64,000 nucleotides of DNA, taken from contig NC_090989.1 in the NCBI RefSeq assembly GCF_041146395.1, forward strand, positions 119,349,501 to 119,413,500, given 5' to 3'. Below, in pieces: positions 22,869 to 36,589 of this stretch. Below the pieces are notes generated by a model that saw only the letters and a list, made by a program, of their open reading frames with translations, searched no databases and was not told where the DNA came from. The stretch's first letter is position 1; each line of letters opens with the position of its first letter. Source of the DNA: Eulemur rufifrons. Its lineage: Eukaryota; Chordata; Mammalia; Primates; Lemuridae. A program made the position numbers and the translations under genes.

Positions 22869-24153
22869 GTTCTGAACTTAAAGTCTATTTTATCTTATCT
22901 AGCTCACTTTTGGCTTCCATTTGCATGGAATATCTTTTTCCATCCCTTTACTTGCAGTCTATATGTGTCTTTACTAATAAAGTTAGTTTCTTGTAAGCAG
23001 CACATAATTGAATCATGTTTTTAAAATTTTATTCAGCAGTTTTATATCTTTTAAGTGGAAAATTTACTCCATTTACACTCAAGGTTATTATTAATATGTG
23101 AGGCTTTGTCCCTGGCAGATTGTTAATTGTTTTCTGGTTGTTTTAGGTATCCTTTGTTTCTTTCTTTTTCTCTCATTGTTTCTCCTTGTGGTTTGGTGGA
23201 TTTCTGTAGTTGTAACACTTGAGTCCTTTCTCTTCTTCCTTTATGTGATTGCTTTATCAGTTAGTTTTCTACTTTTGTGTATTTTTATGATGGTCAATAT
23301 CTTCCTTTCACTTTCAGGTTTAGGACTCCCTTGAGTATTTCTTGCAGGGCCAGTCTAGTGATAATGAATTCCCTCAGCATTTGCTTGTCTGGGAAAGACT
23401 TTAGTTCTCCTCCATTTATGAAGAATAATATTACTGGATGCAATATTCTTGGCTGACAGGTTTTTTTTTTTTTTTCTTTCAGCACCTTAACTATATCATC
23501 CCATTCTCTTTTTGCCTGTAAGTTGTTTGCTGAGAAATCCACTGTTAGTCTGATACGGTTTCCTTTATAGGTGACTAGATGCTTTTCTCTTGCTGTATTT
23601 AGAATTCATTCTTTTTCTTTGATTTTAGGCAGCCTGATTATGAAGTACCATGGAAAAAAACTTTTTTCATTATACCTGCCTGGGGATCACTGAGCCTTCT
23701 GTATCTGAATGTCTAAACCCCTTGCCAGACTTGGGAAGTTTTCATCTATTATTTCATTAATAGGTTTTCTCATCTTTTATCTATCTCTTTGCCCTCAGGG
23801 ATATCAATAATTCAAATATTTAGTCACTTTATGCTGTCTCAAATGTCACGAAGGCTTTGCTCATTCTTCTTTTTCCTTTGTTTTTGTATGATTGGAGTAT
23901 TAAAAAAGACTTGTCTTCAAGTATTGAGATTCTTTCTTTTGCCTGATCTAGTCTATTGTTGAAGCTTTCAAATGTACCTTGTATTTACTTCAATGAATTA
24001 TTCAGGTCCAGAATTTCTACTTGGTTCTTTTTCAAAATATCTATCTCTTTGGTAAATTTCTCAGTCATATCCTAAATTCTTTTTCTGATTTCTTTGTGTT
24101 GTTTTTAAGAATTTGTCTTGTATCTCACTGAGCTTGTTTAACATCAATATTTT

Positions 24154-24474
24154 GGGCAGGTGCAGTGGCTCAAGTCTGTAATCCTAGCACTTTGGGAGGC
24201 TGAGGTGGGAGGATTGCTTGAGGTCAGGAGTTCAAGACCAGCCTGAGCAAGAGTGAGATTCCATCTCTACAAAAAAAAAAAAAAAAAGAAAAGAAAATAG
24301 AAAAATTAGCCAGGTATGGTGGCACATGCCTGTAGTCCCTGTTACTTGAGAGGCTGAGGCAGGAAGATTCCTTGAGCCCAGGAGTTTGAGGGTGCAGTGA
24401 GCTATGATGATGGCACTGTACTCTAGCCACGTTAACAGAGCAAGACCCTGTCTCAAAAATGAAAAATAAAATAA
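24154..24474 (+). mobile_element. AluJ-like SINE with target duplication
   Basis: 'gggcaggtgcagtggctc' to a (GAAAAATAAA) tail. The direct repeat aatatttt lies at 24146-24153 and 24475-24482, and L1 text resumes after it. Confidence 0.88.
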
Positions 24475-24699
24475 ATATTTTGAATTCTTTATCTAGGATT
24501 TCAAAAGTTTCTTCTTGGTTTAGATCTATTGCTGGAGAATTATTGTGTTCCTTTGGAGGTGTCATATTTTCTTCCTTTCTCATGTTTCCTGTGTCCTTGA
24601 GTTAATATATGCACATCTGATGTAACAATTGCTGCTTCTTATTTTTGAATTTCCTTTCATGGGGGAGGGTCTTTTCCTCAAGATGTATTTATGGTGTTG

Positions 24700-26230
24700 G
24701 TTGCATAGAGCACTTTGATTTTGAATCTGGGTACATTTAACAGTGTAGTCTCTATATGATTTCTTTAGCTGTAAACCATGTTCATGGTAGCTGTGATTTC
24801 CTCAGTGGCTTAGGGTGCAGTTATTAGTGAAGGCTGTGGAGAAGTTGTGCTGGAGACTACAATGCCATGTGGGCCAGTCTTCAGGCCCCAGTGGTGGCAG
24901 CGGTGGGCTGAGCATGCTTAACTTTGTGCCCCAGGGCTATCTACACTGGCACCTGTGTAGGTGGTTACCAGCAGGCCAGTTCTTGGCCTTCCAGGTGACT
25001 TGCTCAGGTGCCAGAAGTGGCAGCAGTGGATCAGGTGGCTGGGTGGGTTCTTGGGCCCCTGGGCAGCCAGCATGATGTTGGCGATGACAGTAACAAAGGC
25101 AGGATGATTCTCTGGCTCCCAAGTGTTGTGTGTTGATGTTAGGGGTGGCTGTGATGGGCTGGGCAGGCCAGTCTCTAGGCCCTCAGGTACTTCTTGCAGG
25201 TAGGTGCCAGCTGATGTGGTAGTGGCCAAGAGTTTAGGCCCAACTTCAGGCTCAAAGAGGAGTGCTCAAGTGCCCAAGGTCATAGATTGGATTGGGAGAG
25301 ACCCAGGATTCTGGGCTACGTGATCTGTCTTCGCAGGAGGGCAAAGCTGGGCTGGGTGGGCTTGTCCTCAGGTCGCCCACACCAATGGTGAGAGCAGGCA
25401 TCAGATATAGTGTGTAGGAGTAGGACAATGCTAGGCCGTAGACCGAGTACTCAGGGGAGGGACGGTAGCAGCCGTGCTGAAGCCCTGCCACTAGAGAGGG
25501 TGGGACTGGCCTCGGTGACCATAACCTGGGCCATTGGTTGGGGAATGCGTGTCCCTCTCGTGCCCCAATCCTGGTGGGATTCGTTCCCCATCCCTGGCAG
25601 TTGTAGCCCATGCCTAGCTTGCACCCCAGTCCTGGCTACAGGAGACCCCACCCAGCTAGTGACTAAGTCCCACTGGCAACTACACTCTGCTCTGGTCCCA
25701 GTCTCTGTCCCAGCAGCAATAGATTCCCAGTGGCACTGGCAGCTGCAGTCCAGGTCTCACTTACTTCTTAGCCCAGGCTGCATGAGTACTCCCAGCTTGT
25801 GCCCCAGGCCCAGCAATGACAGCTGAGTTTTCTTAATGCCTCAGTCCTGATGCCACTGGGCCCCAGGACAGCATGCAGTCTGCCAAAGGGTAGGTTTGAA
25901 AATGGCACCATGATATAGCCACTTAGGTCTCAGAAAGGGTGTGGGATCCCACACACGAGCTTCCTGGAGCAGTTTTATTCCGTGGTATCCTCGCAGGTCT
26001 CTTATGTTATTTTCAGGGTTTGGTTGAAGGATTCACCCATGGCCAGGATTGCATGATTCCATGGTGGGGATGTGGGCTGCTGAAAGTCTCTTACTCTTTC
26101 CCTACATTGGGAAGTCACCCCTGGCTCCCAGCTGATCCCAGCCAACTGGGCTGCCTCTCTTTCTTTTCCTCCTCTGCTTTTGTTGTTCCCTGTCACTTCT
26201 GTTGAATTCCAGCATGCTTTCTTGGATAAT
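24700..26230 (-). repeat. G+C-rich L1 5'UTR
   Basis: Loosely repeating blocks such as 'gtggcagcggtgggctg', 'ggtggctgggtgggttc' and 'ggtggctgtgatgggctgg' follow ORF1 remnants in the expected order. They explain the several 70-140 codon frames on both strands, which are not genes. The right boundary, near 'cttggataatgtattcaaag', is approximate. Confidence 0.65.
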
Positions 26231-27059
26231 GTATTCAAAGTGTCAAATTTCCCATTTCTAAAGCAGAAGAGGGGTAATGTCAGGTTTCCCTGAAACATAT
26301 GGGGATAAATATTAGATACTATTACCAAGAAAAGAAGGAATATGTGTTGGGTGGCCAAAAACAACATGTGTCCACCACCTCTGATATCTATCAGATCTGA
26401 TTTGACTTACTGTTCATCAAGCATTTATTGAACAAAATACTAAAAAAAAATTTTAAATGCAAAACAGAAACAATTTAATCTTCCCTGTCAGGATCCTTTT
26501 TGACTCCTGATCCTTGCTCTAGGAGTTTTTTTTTTAAAGTAATATCCTAGTTCGCACTTGATACACCAAAATCCATCTACCTGGGGGTCTCTTGCTCAGA
26601 TCTGACTGTGAAAATACAAACATAAGGCAGGAGGGGAAGAAGGGCATCTACTGTGAAGAGGGAGTTACCAGGCTAGGCCCAAGAGAGGTGTTGGGAGAAT
26701 AGGTGGCCCACTGTGGCTTCCTGGCTTTGCCCTTCTGCCCCTTCACTTTATCACCCTTCTGCAGGCCTCTCTAAACACAAAGAACAGCCAGGGTGCCACC
26801 AAATTTCCTAAGTGCAAAGTACCTTCTCTCTCCATTAATCTGCAAAGAGTTTTTCATTTTAAAACTCAAGATGTGATTGCTCATGCTGGGTATTTAACAT
26901 TATATGTAATAATAACCAATGTGATAAAAATTAGAGTGAACTCTGCTTTAGCTGTAAGGTGGTTTATGAACCACTTTACTGATCCTTAAGAGATGCAGAC
27001 ATGCAGACTGGCAGCCTGCCCACACAGCAGGTGGTGTCAGGCACAGGCTCCTGACTAGG
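26231..27059. other. Unassigned intergenic sequence
   Basis: No gene, RNA or confident repeat was seen. Confidence 0.45.
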
Positions 27060-27230
27060 GATGGAAGCCTTCAGTTCTATTGTTAGCTCCGCTGCTGCTC
27101 TGCAGCTGTGTGACCTTGAGCAAACAAATTAACCCCTCTGAACCTACCAGTTACTCACATCTAAAATATCAGAATTAAACTTGATGTTCTCTAAGCTCTT
27201 TTCATCTCCAGCATTCTAAGATTTTCTAAG
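27060..27230 (+). repeat. MIR-family SINE (MIR3-like)
   Basis: 'gctctgcagctgtgtgaccttgagcaaac', 'cccctctgaacct' and the tail 'gatgttctctaagctcttttcatctcc' fit the MIR core with a MIR3-type 3' part. Confidence 0.7.
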
Positions 27231-27439
27231 AAATTGATTTTGTTTTTAAAAGTTCATAAATGAGAAGTTATCAGTAAGGAGTTTTTATTTTTCTAGAGCA
27301 AGAAAGATGGCCAGGAGACGCATTCAGGCTGAATGGGGTTAAGGAGGAGGTGCAATGTAGGCAAGGGGCTTCAGAGTGATCAGGATCATGAAGGACAAGA
27401 TGCTAAGGAGGGACCTCTTAAAGAGAAAAATGATGCAGT

Positions 27440-28110
27440 GATACTCAATAAAAGCTGAGTAGGGAAGATTTTATTCAGGACTATCGCAATAGGTGTAGGG
27501 ACCACTGCAACGGGATTTTGCAGGGGGGCAGAAAGACTGGGCTCAATTCCAAATACAGTATGGACAAGTGAGAATTAATACCAAGGAGCAAGGTGGGGGT
27601 CAGTGGATGGAAAACTACTAAGAGGAAATAGTAGGGGCAAGGGGAATTTTGGCTAAAACAATCTAACAGGATTCTTGTTAAAGATTGCCAGGGGGTTAAG
27701 GCATCACCTGGGGAATGGCAGAGAATGAGGAACCTGGTCAGATATTAAGTAAGGGTCATCAGATATGAAGTGTAGGGGGCTCTTGCTAAACTGATTTAGC
27801 GGGGTTCTTTGCTAAAATTGGATTTTACAAGGGAGTATACAAATAGGGCTAAGAGAAGGTTCAGGAGATTGCAAAGAATCTTTGGCAGGACTGACCCTCC
27901 TCTACAGTCTTTAGTGAGCCTCAGGAGGCAATGTGGACTGAAATGCAGGAATCCCCATGCTCTTTGGGCTGAGGAAACGCTGAATTTTCTAGTTTCACAG
28001 GATTCCCTTCTTCAAAGGTTCCTCCAGGGACCCAGACCTCTTCCCTCCTATGTTTCCTAGAGGAGGGCCCTAACCAGGGTGGGACATCCAAGGTTTTATC
28101 CCAGGACACC
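27440..28110 (-). repeat. Possible LTR-like interspersed repeat
   Basis: 'agtagggaagattttattcagg...atcgcaat' and the purine-rich text after it, with repeated 'gattcttgttaaagat' and 'ggttctttgctaaaatt' phrases, resemble an antisense retroviral LTR. I cannot name a family and the ends are uncertain. Confidence 0.3.
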
Positions 28111-28452
28111 TAAATAAAGATGACAAATAGAAAGCATGAATTAATCTTCACTCTGTCTCCAAATCTCACTAAAACAATCAGGAAGAAATGTGTTTTAAGA
28201 CAAATCCACAGGAAAAAAAGAGAAAAGGAGAGGACGTAACAATTAAATTCTAGAAGTTAGAAAATGCCTGAACTGGCTTAGCAGACTCTAGTAAACTGAA
28301 TCCTAAGCCAGTGAGGGTGAAAGATGAGAAGCAACCTGATGTACACTGAAAAACTCAAATAGCTCCAGGAATTGGCACCTCTGGAAGTGGGGCTAAAGGG
28401 AGGGGTTGAGATAAAAGGGATCAACTGAAAGTTATTTTAAGAAGCTGTCAGG

Positions 28453-28877
<425 letters not shown>

Positions 28878-29474
28878 CTAGTAGGAGACTGGAGGCTCTT
28901 TTTCCCAGAGTGAAGAAGAATGTTCTCTGGAGAAGAAAAATCTGGGGGTCTCTGCACTGAGGAACATCAGGCACAAAAGAGAACAGGAGAATGCACGTAG
29001 ACAGCAGGATTATGTGAATGTTTATATACCGAATGTTGAAACCACCAGCCCTCTTCTCCCCTCAGCTCCCAGAAAACTGGCAGCCAGGACTGTGTTGTCC
29101 AGGAGACTAGGGGATCCTTCTTGTGAGCATTCTGACAAGCCCAAGAGAAAGACTTTATAATTCCGACACAAGGATTTTCCAACCAATTGGTTCTGCTAGA
29201 TCACTGTACAGAGAAATCCACAGTTGACAAGCCTCAGTTCATGCTCCCAGCAGAGCTTCCAATCAGCTTTCTATGCCTGATTCTTAAATATGAGCAAAAG
29301 CCAAAGATCACCACACATCTGAGGGACACCTCAGACCAAATCAAACAAACAGACAAAGATAACTTTGAGGAAACAGAGACTATCCAGCAGGAAGAAAATG
29401 CTTTTTTAAATCACCAAAATCCTCAGAGAGAAGGATATTAAATCAGTGAGAGAGAAAAAATGGTGTGTTTGTAG

Positions 29475-29690
29475 GCAAGACATGGTGGCTCACTCCTGTA
29501 ATCCCTGAATATTGGGAGGCTGAGGCAGGAGGATCACTTGGGTTTGAGACCAGCCTGGGCAGCATAGTGAGAGCACATCTCTCCAAAGAGTAAATTAGCT
29601 TGGCATGGTGGCAAACACCTATAGTCGTATCCATGTAGGAGGCTGAGGCAGGAGGATCACTTGAGCCCAGGATTTTGAGGTTATAGGGAA
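29475..29690 (+). repeat. 3'-truncated Alu
   Basis: 'ggcaagacatggtggctcac' to 'gattttgaggttatag'. The last part of the right monomer and the tail are missing. Confidence 0.8.
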
Positions 29691-31579
29691 GACTTATTCA
29701 ACTTAATGACTGATTGGATGAAGGTGATGAGAGAGAGTGTGGTTCAGGATGAGTTCTATTTTTCTGATATGAGTAACTAGATAAATGGTAATACCATTCT
29801 CCAATCAGATACAAAAAAATGAATTTGAGGAGAAGATGGCAAGTTCAATTTTTGCATGGTTAATTGAGAGAACTACTGGACAGACAGTAATAATTTTAAA
29901 GTAGGCAGTTCAATACACGGATCTGGAGCTCAGGAAAGAGGTCTGGGTTAAAGATACAAATTTAGGAATCAGTGTTGTATAGATGGAAAATCTCAGCCAT
30001 GGGAGAGGATTAAAGTATCCAGAAAGAAGGTGTAGAAAGAGATGAGAGGAGTTTCAAGTGCATAATCCTCAGAAAAACAAACATTTAAGTCTGGGTGAGG
30101 AAGAGAAACCAAAGATATGGTTAAAACATAAGAGAGGTAGGAGGTGAAACTAGAGAGGGAGGAGAGCTTCCAGGAAGACATGAATGGTTCTAGAATCAAA
30201 TGTCTAAAAATATGCATGGATATCTCCCAGACAGATGAAAGAAAAAAAAAAAAACTTTTCCCAATCCCATTGCCCCATTAATGACTCCTCCATTTTTGTC
30301 TTCCTCTACGTACTAAACTTGAAAGAGTTGTTTTCCATTTCTGTCTCCAATTCCTCATCTTCCACTCTCCCCTTAGAATCCTGTAATGTGACTTCTGCCT
30401 TTTCTCCCCTATGGCTCTCTCAGGGATCTTCAGGCTATCTTATCAATGGCTTTTTCTCATCTGTCTTTTGGAGGTGACGCAAGGGAGCACCGTAGGAATA
30501 TATGGAAGTGAGAAAGAAAAGGGAAGGAAGCCAGCAAATGGTGCCCTATCAAGTCAGTCACAATTGTGGGTAACTCGAGCTTAATTCTGCTGGGGAGCTC
30601 TGGGAGTCAATGTAGTGCAGGGGCTCAAAGTTAACCTAAGGGGTGAGGGATCTGGGGTATTTATACACCAACTCTAGTCAGTCCTTGGTTAAGTATTGCT
30701 ACATTGGAGTGAGGATGTGGAAGCATGAATTCCCCAGCTTGGCTCTGTTGGGGCAGAGTGGGATCCAGCAGCCACAAGCCCCAAGACAGTAGGAGTTAGG
30801 AGTCTGGCCCTAAAACTGTAAGACCTGAGAGTATATGGACAAGGGCACTAAATGGGTATGCCACCTCCTTCCTTCTTGGTCTTCCCAACATATTTTCTGC
30901 TGCCCACCACCCTTTCTTGACATATTCCCTTTCTTTGATTCTTGTCCTTGTACCCTAACCTGGTTCTTATTCCCATCTTTACTCTATCTCCTTGAATAGC
31001 TATTTTTCTTTCTTTTGCCTCTTAAACAGGAGCAAACTAGAAAGTGGAATTCCAGTCCTCAGATCCTGTGTTCTTTTTTTCTTTATAGATTCACTTGATT
31101 TTTTTCCATCCTCACTACCTCAACTCTTGCTTTTACACAGATTACTCCCAGTGTGTTGTATATAATTATATTCAATGACTTAGCTGTTGAGATCAAGATT
31201 TATTTAAAGGTCTTCAGGAAAAAAAAAGAGTTTGGTTATCTTTTATAACTCAACAGACTGAAAAATCTATAAATGTCTGCTGGGAGTCATTCAGGAATTA
31301 CACTTCCCGCTGACAGTGTGAGAAGCAGACTCAATGTATGACTCAGCTTGCAATCAATGGAGCATTATGCTTCAAGGAAATGGGAAAGTCTCATACCGAT
31401 TTAGAATTTGTCACTAAATCTAGTCTGACTCTTTGTCCAAAAAGAAGTGCAGCTCTCTACTGTCAAAACGTGAGCTCTTGGGATTTTTGCCTATTTCCTG
31501 GGCAGAGCCATAATTAACAATGTTTTTTCTCAAGAAAAGCAGCATGATGTGTGCCCTCAACTCAAGCCTGTATGTGAGA

Positions 31580-31596
31580 GTGTGTGTGTGTGTGTG
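31580..31596. repeat. (TG)n
   Basis: A short uninterrupted TG run. Confidence 0.9.
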
Positions 31597-32841
31597 AGTG
31601 AAAGGTGAGGGTGAGATGATTGTGGTAGTAAGTAGGGAAAGGTGGGCTGGTGGAATTGGAGTCTAAGGGAAGAAAAACGGATGGCTGGGCAGGTAGGTCC
31701 TTGGCTCTGGCTCCATCCTTCTCACTGGCTCCTGAAGGAGGCGTAGGGAAGGGAGGAAGTTTTAGACTTTTAGACTGTGCTCAGTCTTTTACAATCATTG
31801 TTTACAAATTTCCTTTGACCTAAATTGAATAAGTCTTCCCTTTTCTTTAACATCTCCCAAGTTCACCTATTCCTTCCAGCCCCACTGATCCTGCCTCAGG
31901 TTAGGCCATCATCATCTTGAGCACAGACCATAAAGCTCTTCTAAGTGGCTACAAAGGTCTCCTAAGTGATCTCACTGCTTTTAGTCTTCTTGACTCTTTC
32001 AATACATCCTCCGCACCCAGACCAAATAGATTCTTTGTTGCTTAAAACATTTCCAGGCTTCTGGGAGAGTGGAGGGGGGCACCGGTTAGAGGGATGTGGA
32101 TAGTCAGAATTGGGGAAGATTGTGTCAAGCACATAGCTTGAAGAATATCAGATTCTGGATCCATCCCCAAATCCTTTTTGGTAGGTTCAAAACAAGAGTC
32201 TACCTCTTCCCCCACCACTTACCAACAAAGATAATGAGTGCATTGGAATCTTTTTCTGGGGTCAGCCCTGTGACTCAGGGTAAAGGTAGGAAAGACAGCC
32301 CCTAGTATTTTCCTTCTGTGATGAAAGCCAGCAGGGGAGGCCCCAAAGTTAAGAAGTAGAACTGAATGGGGATCATGACACAGAGAAAGAAACCTCAAGG
32401 TGCGGAAGGAGCACATGTGGGACAAGCATTTCAAAGTTAAGGCAAGGCCAACATGGCAAGATACAAGAAGAAGATTTCCTTTTCTTAGAAAATTCTTGTT
32501 AAGGAAGTTTGTTCTGGACTTGGGAGGGAAACAGTCTCATTCTTGCTTCCACATGGGACACCAGTAACATCTTCTAAGACAGTGTCTTCAGTCTGAGGTA
32601 TGTGTAGCCCTAGAGGCACATGAAGACTTTCCAAGGGGTTACAGTCCAAGGTGGCTCTAAGAGAATCAATTTTCAGATCCTCAACTTTCTTATTTCTTTT
32701 TTCTAAATGATTGGTACAGGTTTGTATTCTGCATGTTCTCCTTTCCTATCTACCATTTTATAGTTATCCATCTCCCTCTTTACAAAAGAAAGGAACACAC
32801 CTCACCCATCCTGAATCTCACTCTGTTGTACAAAAAAAGGG

Positions 32842-32861
32842 GGTGTGTGTGTGTGTGTGTG
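32842..32861. repeat. (GT)n
   Basis: Ten GT units, followed by an imperfect GT/GC-rich stretch. Confidence 0.92.
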
Positions 32862-34252
32862 CACTCGTGTGTGCGCATGCATGTGTGCTGCATCAGGAGG
32901 GGATTTGGTATTTTGGTGTTGGTGTTGAAAAAGTGAATCATCAGATAACAAAACTTTTGTAAGTCAGGTGTATCCTATTCTTTAATTTCAACAAAACTGA
33001 AGGAGGATCTAATCAAATTGTCAGCTGATAGCTCAACAAAAATAATTTTTATAATATATCATTATATGTTTTTTGGCATATAACTCAAGAGAAATTTGAA
33101 GCTTGAGTGACATTTGTTTATAACAAAATGTCTTCCATTCTTCTATTCCCATCATCTTATCTATATAAAGATTTCTCAGGGCTTACATATATATATAAAC
33201 AAACAAAAAAGAAATATGATTGATTCTGAATGCTATCTCATTTCAGCAATAAAAAATCTTCATCCATACATTCATGCACCAATTTTTAAAAAGCAGCCTT
33301 CCATCTCATTCATAAACTTATTTCCAAAAAATTTTACTTCCATTTCAATTTATTTACATAATTTCTGTTGCAAAGAAGTGTGATACTGTGATTAATAAAA
33401 GACTTTTAAGCACAAAAAAATTCTGTGGAAGTGGAATGGAAATATAAGTTCAAGGACAAAAACGACCAATGTAAAATTTTTGGTTGAAAAACAGGTTGTT
33501 GAGAGTCCTCTGCCCATTTGCATGTCCGGCTCTACGCTCCAGGGTCTTGACAGAAAGAAAAGAAAAATAGGTTGTTCATGTATGTTTTAAATGGATGCTG
33601 GTTGAGGAGGATATTGAATTGCTTTGGTATTTATATTCCAATGGGTTCATTTAAAGAGTGATATAACTGTTTATTTTTAAATGCCAGTATTTATAAAGTG
33701 CCAGAAACTATACCCTCTGTAATGACTAAACTTATGATAAAAATTTTAAACATCAATTTAAAAATATGCAAGGAGATACATAATTTATATTAATAAATTA
33801 CTTTAGGTAATATGTGAGTGAAAATGTTTAAAGACCACTGAGTTAAGATTCTGGCCCATCTTTGTTTTCTTTTCTTTTTTTAAAGTTAACCAAGACCCCA
33901 AAAGACCACCATCACCTAAAAAGAGTTCCTGGTCCTGGTAACTGCTCTTTAGCATTGAACCAGGGTCATAAAGCTCTACCTGTCCATTTCACATTCTATC
34001 AGTTTACTATCTGGCCAGCCACCTCCCCTCCCCTCCCTTCTCACTCTGCCTCTCGTCTCAACTCTAAATTAAAGCCACGCAGGAGCCTTGCAACTCCCCC
34101 AGACAGCTGCAACATTTCATACCTCTGGGCCTTTGCTCAAGCTGCTCCCTCTGCCTGTGATGACCTTCACCTCTCACTACCCTCAGTTCCCCTTCTCCAT
34201 CCAACAAGGAATTTCTCCCAGAAATTGTCACTTGTAACTGGTTCTTATTTTG

Positions 34253-34363
34253 AGGTGACCAAGCATCCCAGTTTTTCCAGGACTGAGAGGTTTCCTTGGT
34301 ATGAGGAACTTTCAGTGCTAAAACCAGGACAGTTTCAGGCCAATCAGGATGGTTGGTCACCCT
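34253..34363. mobile_element. Palindromic MITE-like DNA element
   Basis: About 110 bp whose ends are inverted copies (GGTGACCAA at the left, TTGGTCACC at the right). The interior is complementary too: 'ccaggactgagagg', 'ctttcagtgctaaaaccagg'. This is the shape of a small non-autonomous DNA transposon. The family is not assigned. Confidence 0.6.
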
Positions 34364-34954
34364 ACTATTGTATGTTCAAGAGACTCACAATTTGGCCTGG
34401 GGAAGTGGCCCCAGTTTAGGGTATTAATTCATATCTTCTCCCTACTGACAGATCTGTGGAAGATGATACTCTTCCATATTCCAAGAGCACTTTCTTAGGA
34501 TAATACAGTTCAAATGCTTTAAGCATTTAAGTTACAGTATTCCTGATTACCAGCTCACACGTCAAACAGCAGTTATTTTGTGATCTTAAAAGAAATACTC
34601 TCTCCTAATTAATTGAACTCATTATGCTTGCATATTCAATTCTTGCCAGTGTATGCCTTAGAGCATCACTTCAAAATAATTTGTCTATGAGGATTCAGGG
34701 CTCCTAGTCTCCTAAAAATAACTTTGAGAGAAACATTATAAATTTCCTGTGAATGTATGCATGTGTGTTTGGGGAAGTGGGAGATGGAAGATTGATTCTA
34801 ATAAACCTTAGGAGAGTTTCCAGAATTTTCCCAGGTCAAGAGCAGAGACTATGGCTATAGAGACATGGTTACCTGATTGAGCCTCAGTAGCCAATCTGTA
34901 TAATTCAATCATATAGGTGTTACTATGTTATTGAGTTATCGAAAGGATTAAAAG

Positions 34955-35230
34955 AAGCAGTGTAGCAACTTGGTTAGGAGCACAGATTCTGGAGCCAGGC
35001 AGCCTGGGTTTGAATTTTGTCTCTATAGCTTACTGGCTATGTGACCTTGGGCAAATCAGTCAACCTCTCTGTGCCTCGATTTTCTCATCTGTGAAATGTG
35101 GATAACGATAGAAGATACCTCATAGGCTTGTTATGAGGGTCAAATGAATTAATATAAGTGAAGTGCTTAGAAAAGAGTTTAGCACATATTGTAGTAAGTG
35201 ATACATCAATGCTTGTTGAATAAGTCCTTG
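34955..35230 (+). repeat. MIR SINE, near full length
   Basis: 'gagcacagattctggagcc', 'ctggctatgtgaccttgggc', 'ctctctgtgcctcgattttc', 'ggcttgttatgagg' and 'gcttgttgaataag' match MIR from the tRNA-like head to the L2-like tail. Confidence 0.9.
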
Positions 35231-36589
35231 TGAAGTACCTGGGGCATGAATAAGTGCTGAGGAAATGGAAATTATTATTGTATTCACAGTCATTCTTTCT
35301 TAGCTGGAATCTCTAAACTCCCAGAGAATAGCTGGATTCAACTGAAACTCAACAAATTACTAAACCTTGAGAATAGATTTCCTAACTCTCCACTGAGAGT
35401 CCTTTGTTAAGATTGTCTAGCCCTCACTGAAAAAAGATTTTGAGAGGTCAGATTTTTTTTTTACATTGATAAGAAAGTTCAACAATAGACAACAGAATTA
35501 TTTTAAATAAATTGTTTTATATTAGCAAAGATGTCATCCTATAGTTTTTATCTCAAGTGTTTTATGTCCATCATCGTGCTTGCCCAGGAAGGAAGGTCAG
35601 CATACGCAGCATGGTTCAGAGTCCAGGTCAGCAGGCAGCCTTCCTCAGCAGGACTCCCCTTGGTACATAGGGCTGTGAAACCAATTTTGGGTTACCATAG
35701 TAACCAAGGGAGCTTCTAGAAAAATTTCCAAATGAAACATTCATTCAGGACATCAACAAGCATGGCCTGGGATGGGGGGTTGGGGAGGAGAAGGACAAAA
35801 ACGTACTGTCCCTGACTCCACCAAGTTCACAGTCTGTGGAAGAGAGAATGTAAAAAATCATTGACTTACTTATTTCCTCAATGTAAAGATGCCTTTTTTT
35901 TTTTTTACATTTTAAAAGCTTCTAAAATCAAATGCATTAATCGATAAGTTGATTTGATGTTACGGGTTCCCCTGACCCAGATATCTATTATTAAATTAAT
36001 ATATTAAAAGATGTCTTAAAATAACTTTCTGGAATTAAAGAAATTTGGTACACTAGTGTGCCATGTGCTGTGACAGAAGCACATACAAAGGACAGAGGGG
36101 CCAAGCAATTGGGGGAGGGGGAAGCAGCATGAGAGTGTTTAAACTGGGAAGCTCTTTGTAAGCTTCTGCCATGCTTCTGAATTATTTGGATACAGAAAAA
36201 CATGCAGGACTCTACCAGCAGGATGCAAATCAAATTGCCTTCTCTCTCTCTCTCTCTCTCTCTCTCCCTCGTGAACATGGCCCAACAACTTCACCTTCTG
36301 GCACACGGATGACAAGGACAGGTAGAACAGGACATGGTGGTGGCCAGGCTTGTGCCCATTGATGGCCAGCTTGTAAGCACTCAGCCCTGGCCCTTCCAGC
36401 TACATGCCCAGGCAGCAAGGGGCAGACCTGGTTGAGGAAGCTCTGTGTGTACTGGCTCTCTCTGGGGTTCCCCCAGCTGAACTAGTAAGGAGCCCTATGG
36501 CTGGGGCTATGCATACACCATGCAGCAACAGCACTACACTCTTTCTTGTGGGTTGGAAGGATAGTACTGTCCAAAAACAAAGAATAGCA
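35231..36589. other. Unassigned intergenic sequence
   Basis: No gene was seen. A (TC)n run lies at about 36239-36266. A weak L2-like phrase lies near 35810-35850. Confidence 0.45.
36239..36266. repeat. (TC)n microsatellite
   Basis: About fourteen TC units. The low-complexity protein frames over it (LSLSLS or RERERE) are artefacts. Confidence 0.92.

Larger units (their letters stand above)
19616..26230 (-). mobile_element. Long antisense L1 with ORF2, ORF1 and 5'UTR remnants
   Basis: Read on the minus strand, ORF2 ends near 19640 (minus frame 19599-19853 holds ILSEITQKQ). Reverse-transcriptase text lies through about 21760 (the 'atcatcagcaaagagggac' segment is the FADD region). Endonuclease text follows at 22430-23300 and ORF1-type text at 23700-24600. 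Then comes a G+C-rich 5'UTR at about 24700-26230. About 1 kb seems deleted at about 21760, where the text jumps from the FADD region to sequence nearer the endonuclease. The 3'UTR is missing. Three AluJ-like elements interrupt it. No frame is intact. Confidence 0.8.
29691..34252. other. Unassigned intergenic sequence
   Basis: About 4.5 kb without a recognisable gene. Part (about 29700-30200) resembles a mammal-wide old repeat whose family I cannot name. It includes (TG)n tracts at 31580-31596 and 32842-32861. Frames such as 33862-34419 on + lack any known domain. Confidence 0.4.

Noticed and set aside
24815..25826. Cluster of 60-140 codon frames and G+C-rich sequence as a second CpG island or gene
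   Set aside because: It follows L1 ORF1 remnants in order and consists of repeat-like GGTGGCTG blocks. Rich in G+C but poor in CpG, which fits an old L1 5'UTR.
36171..36362. Frames with LSLSLSL or RERERERE runs
   Set aside because: They translate a (TC)n microsatellite.
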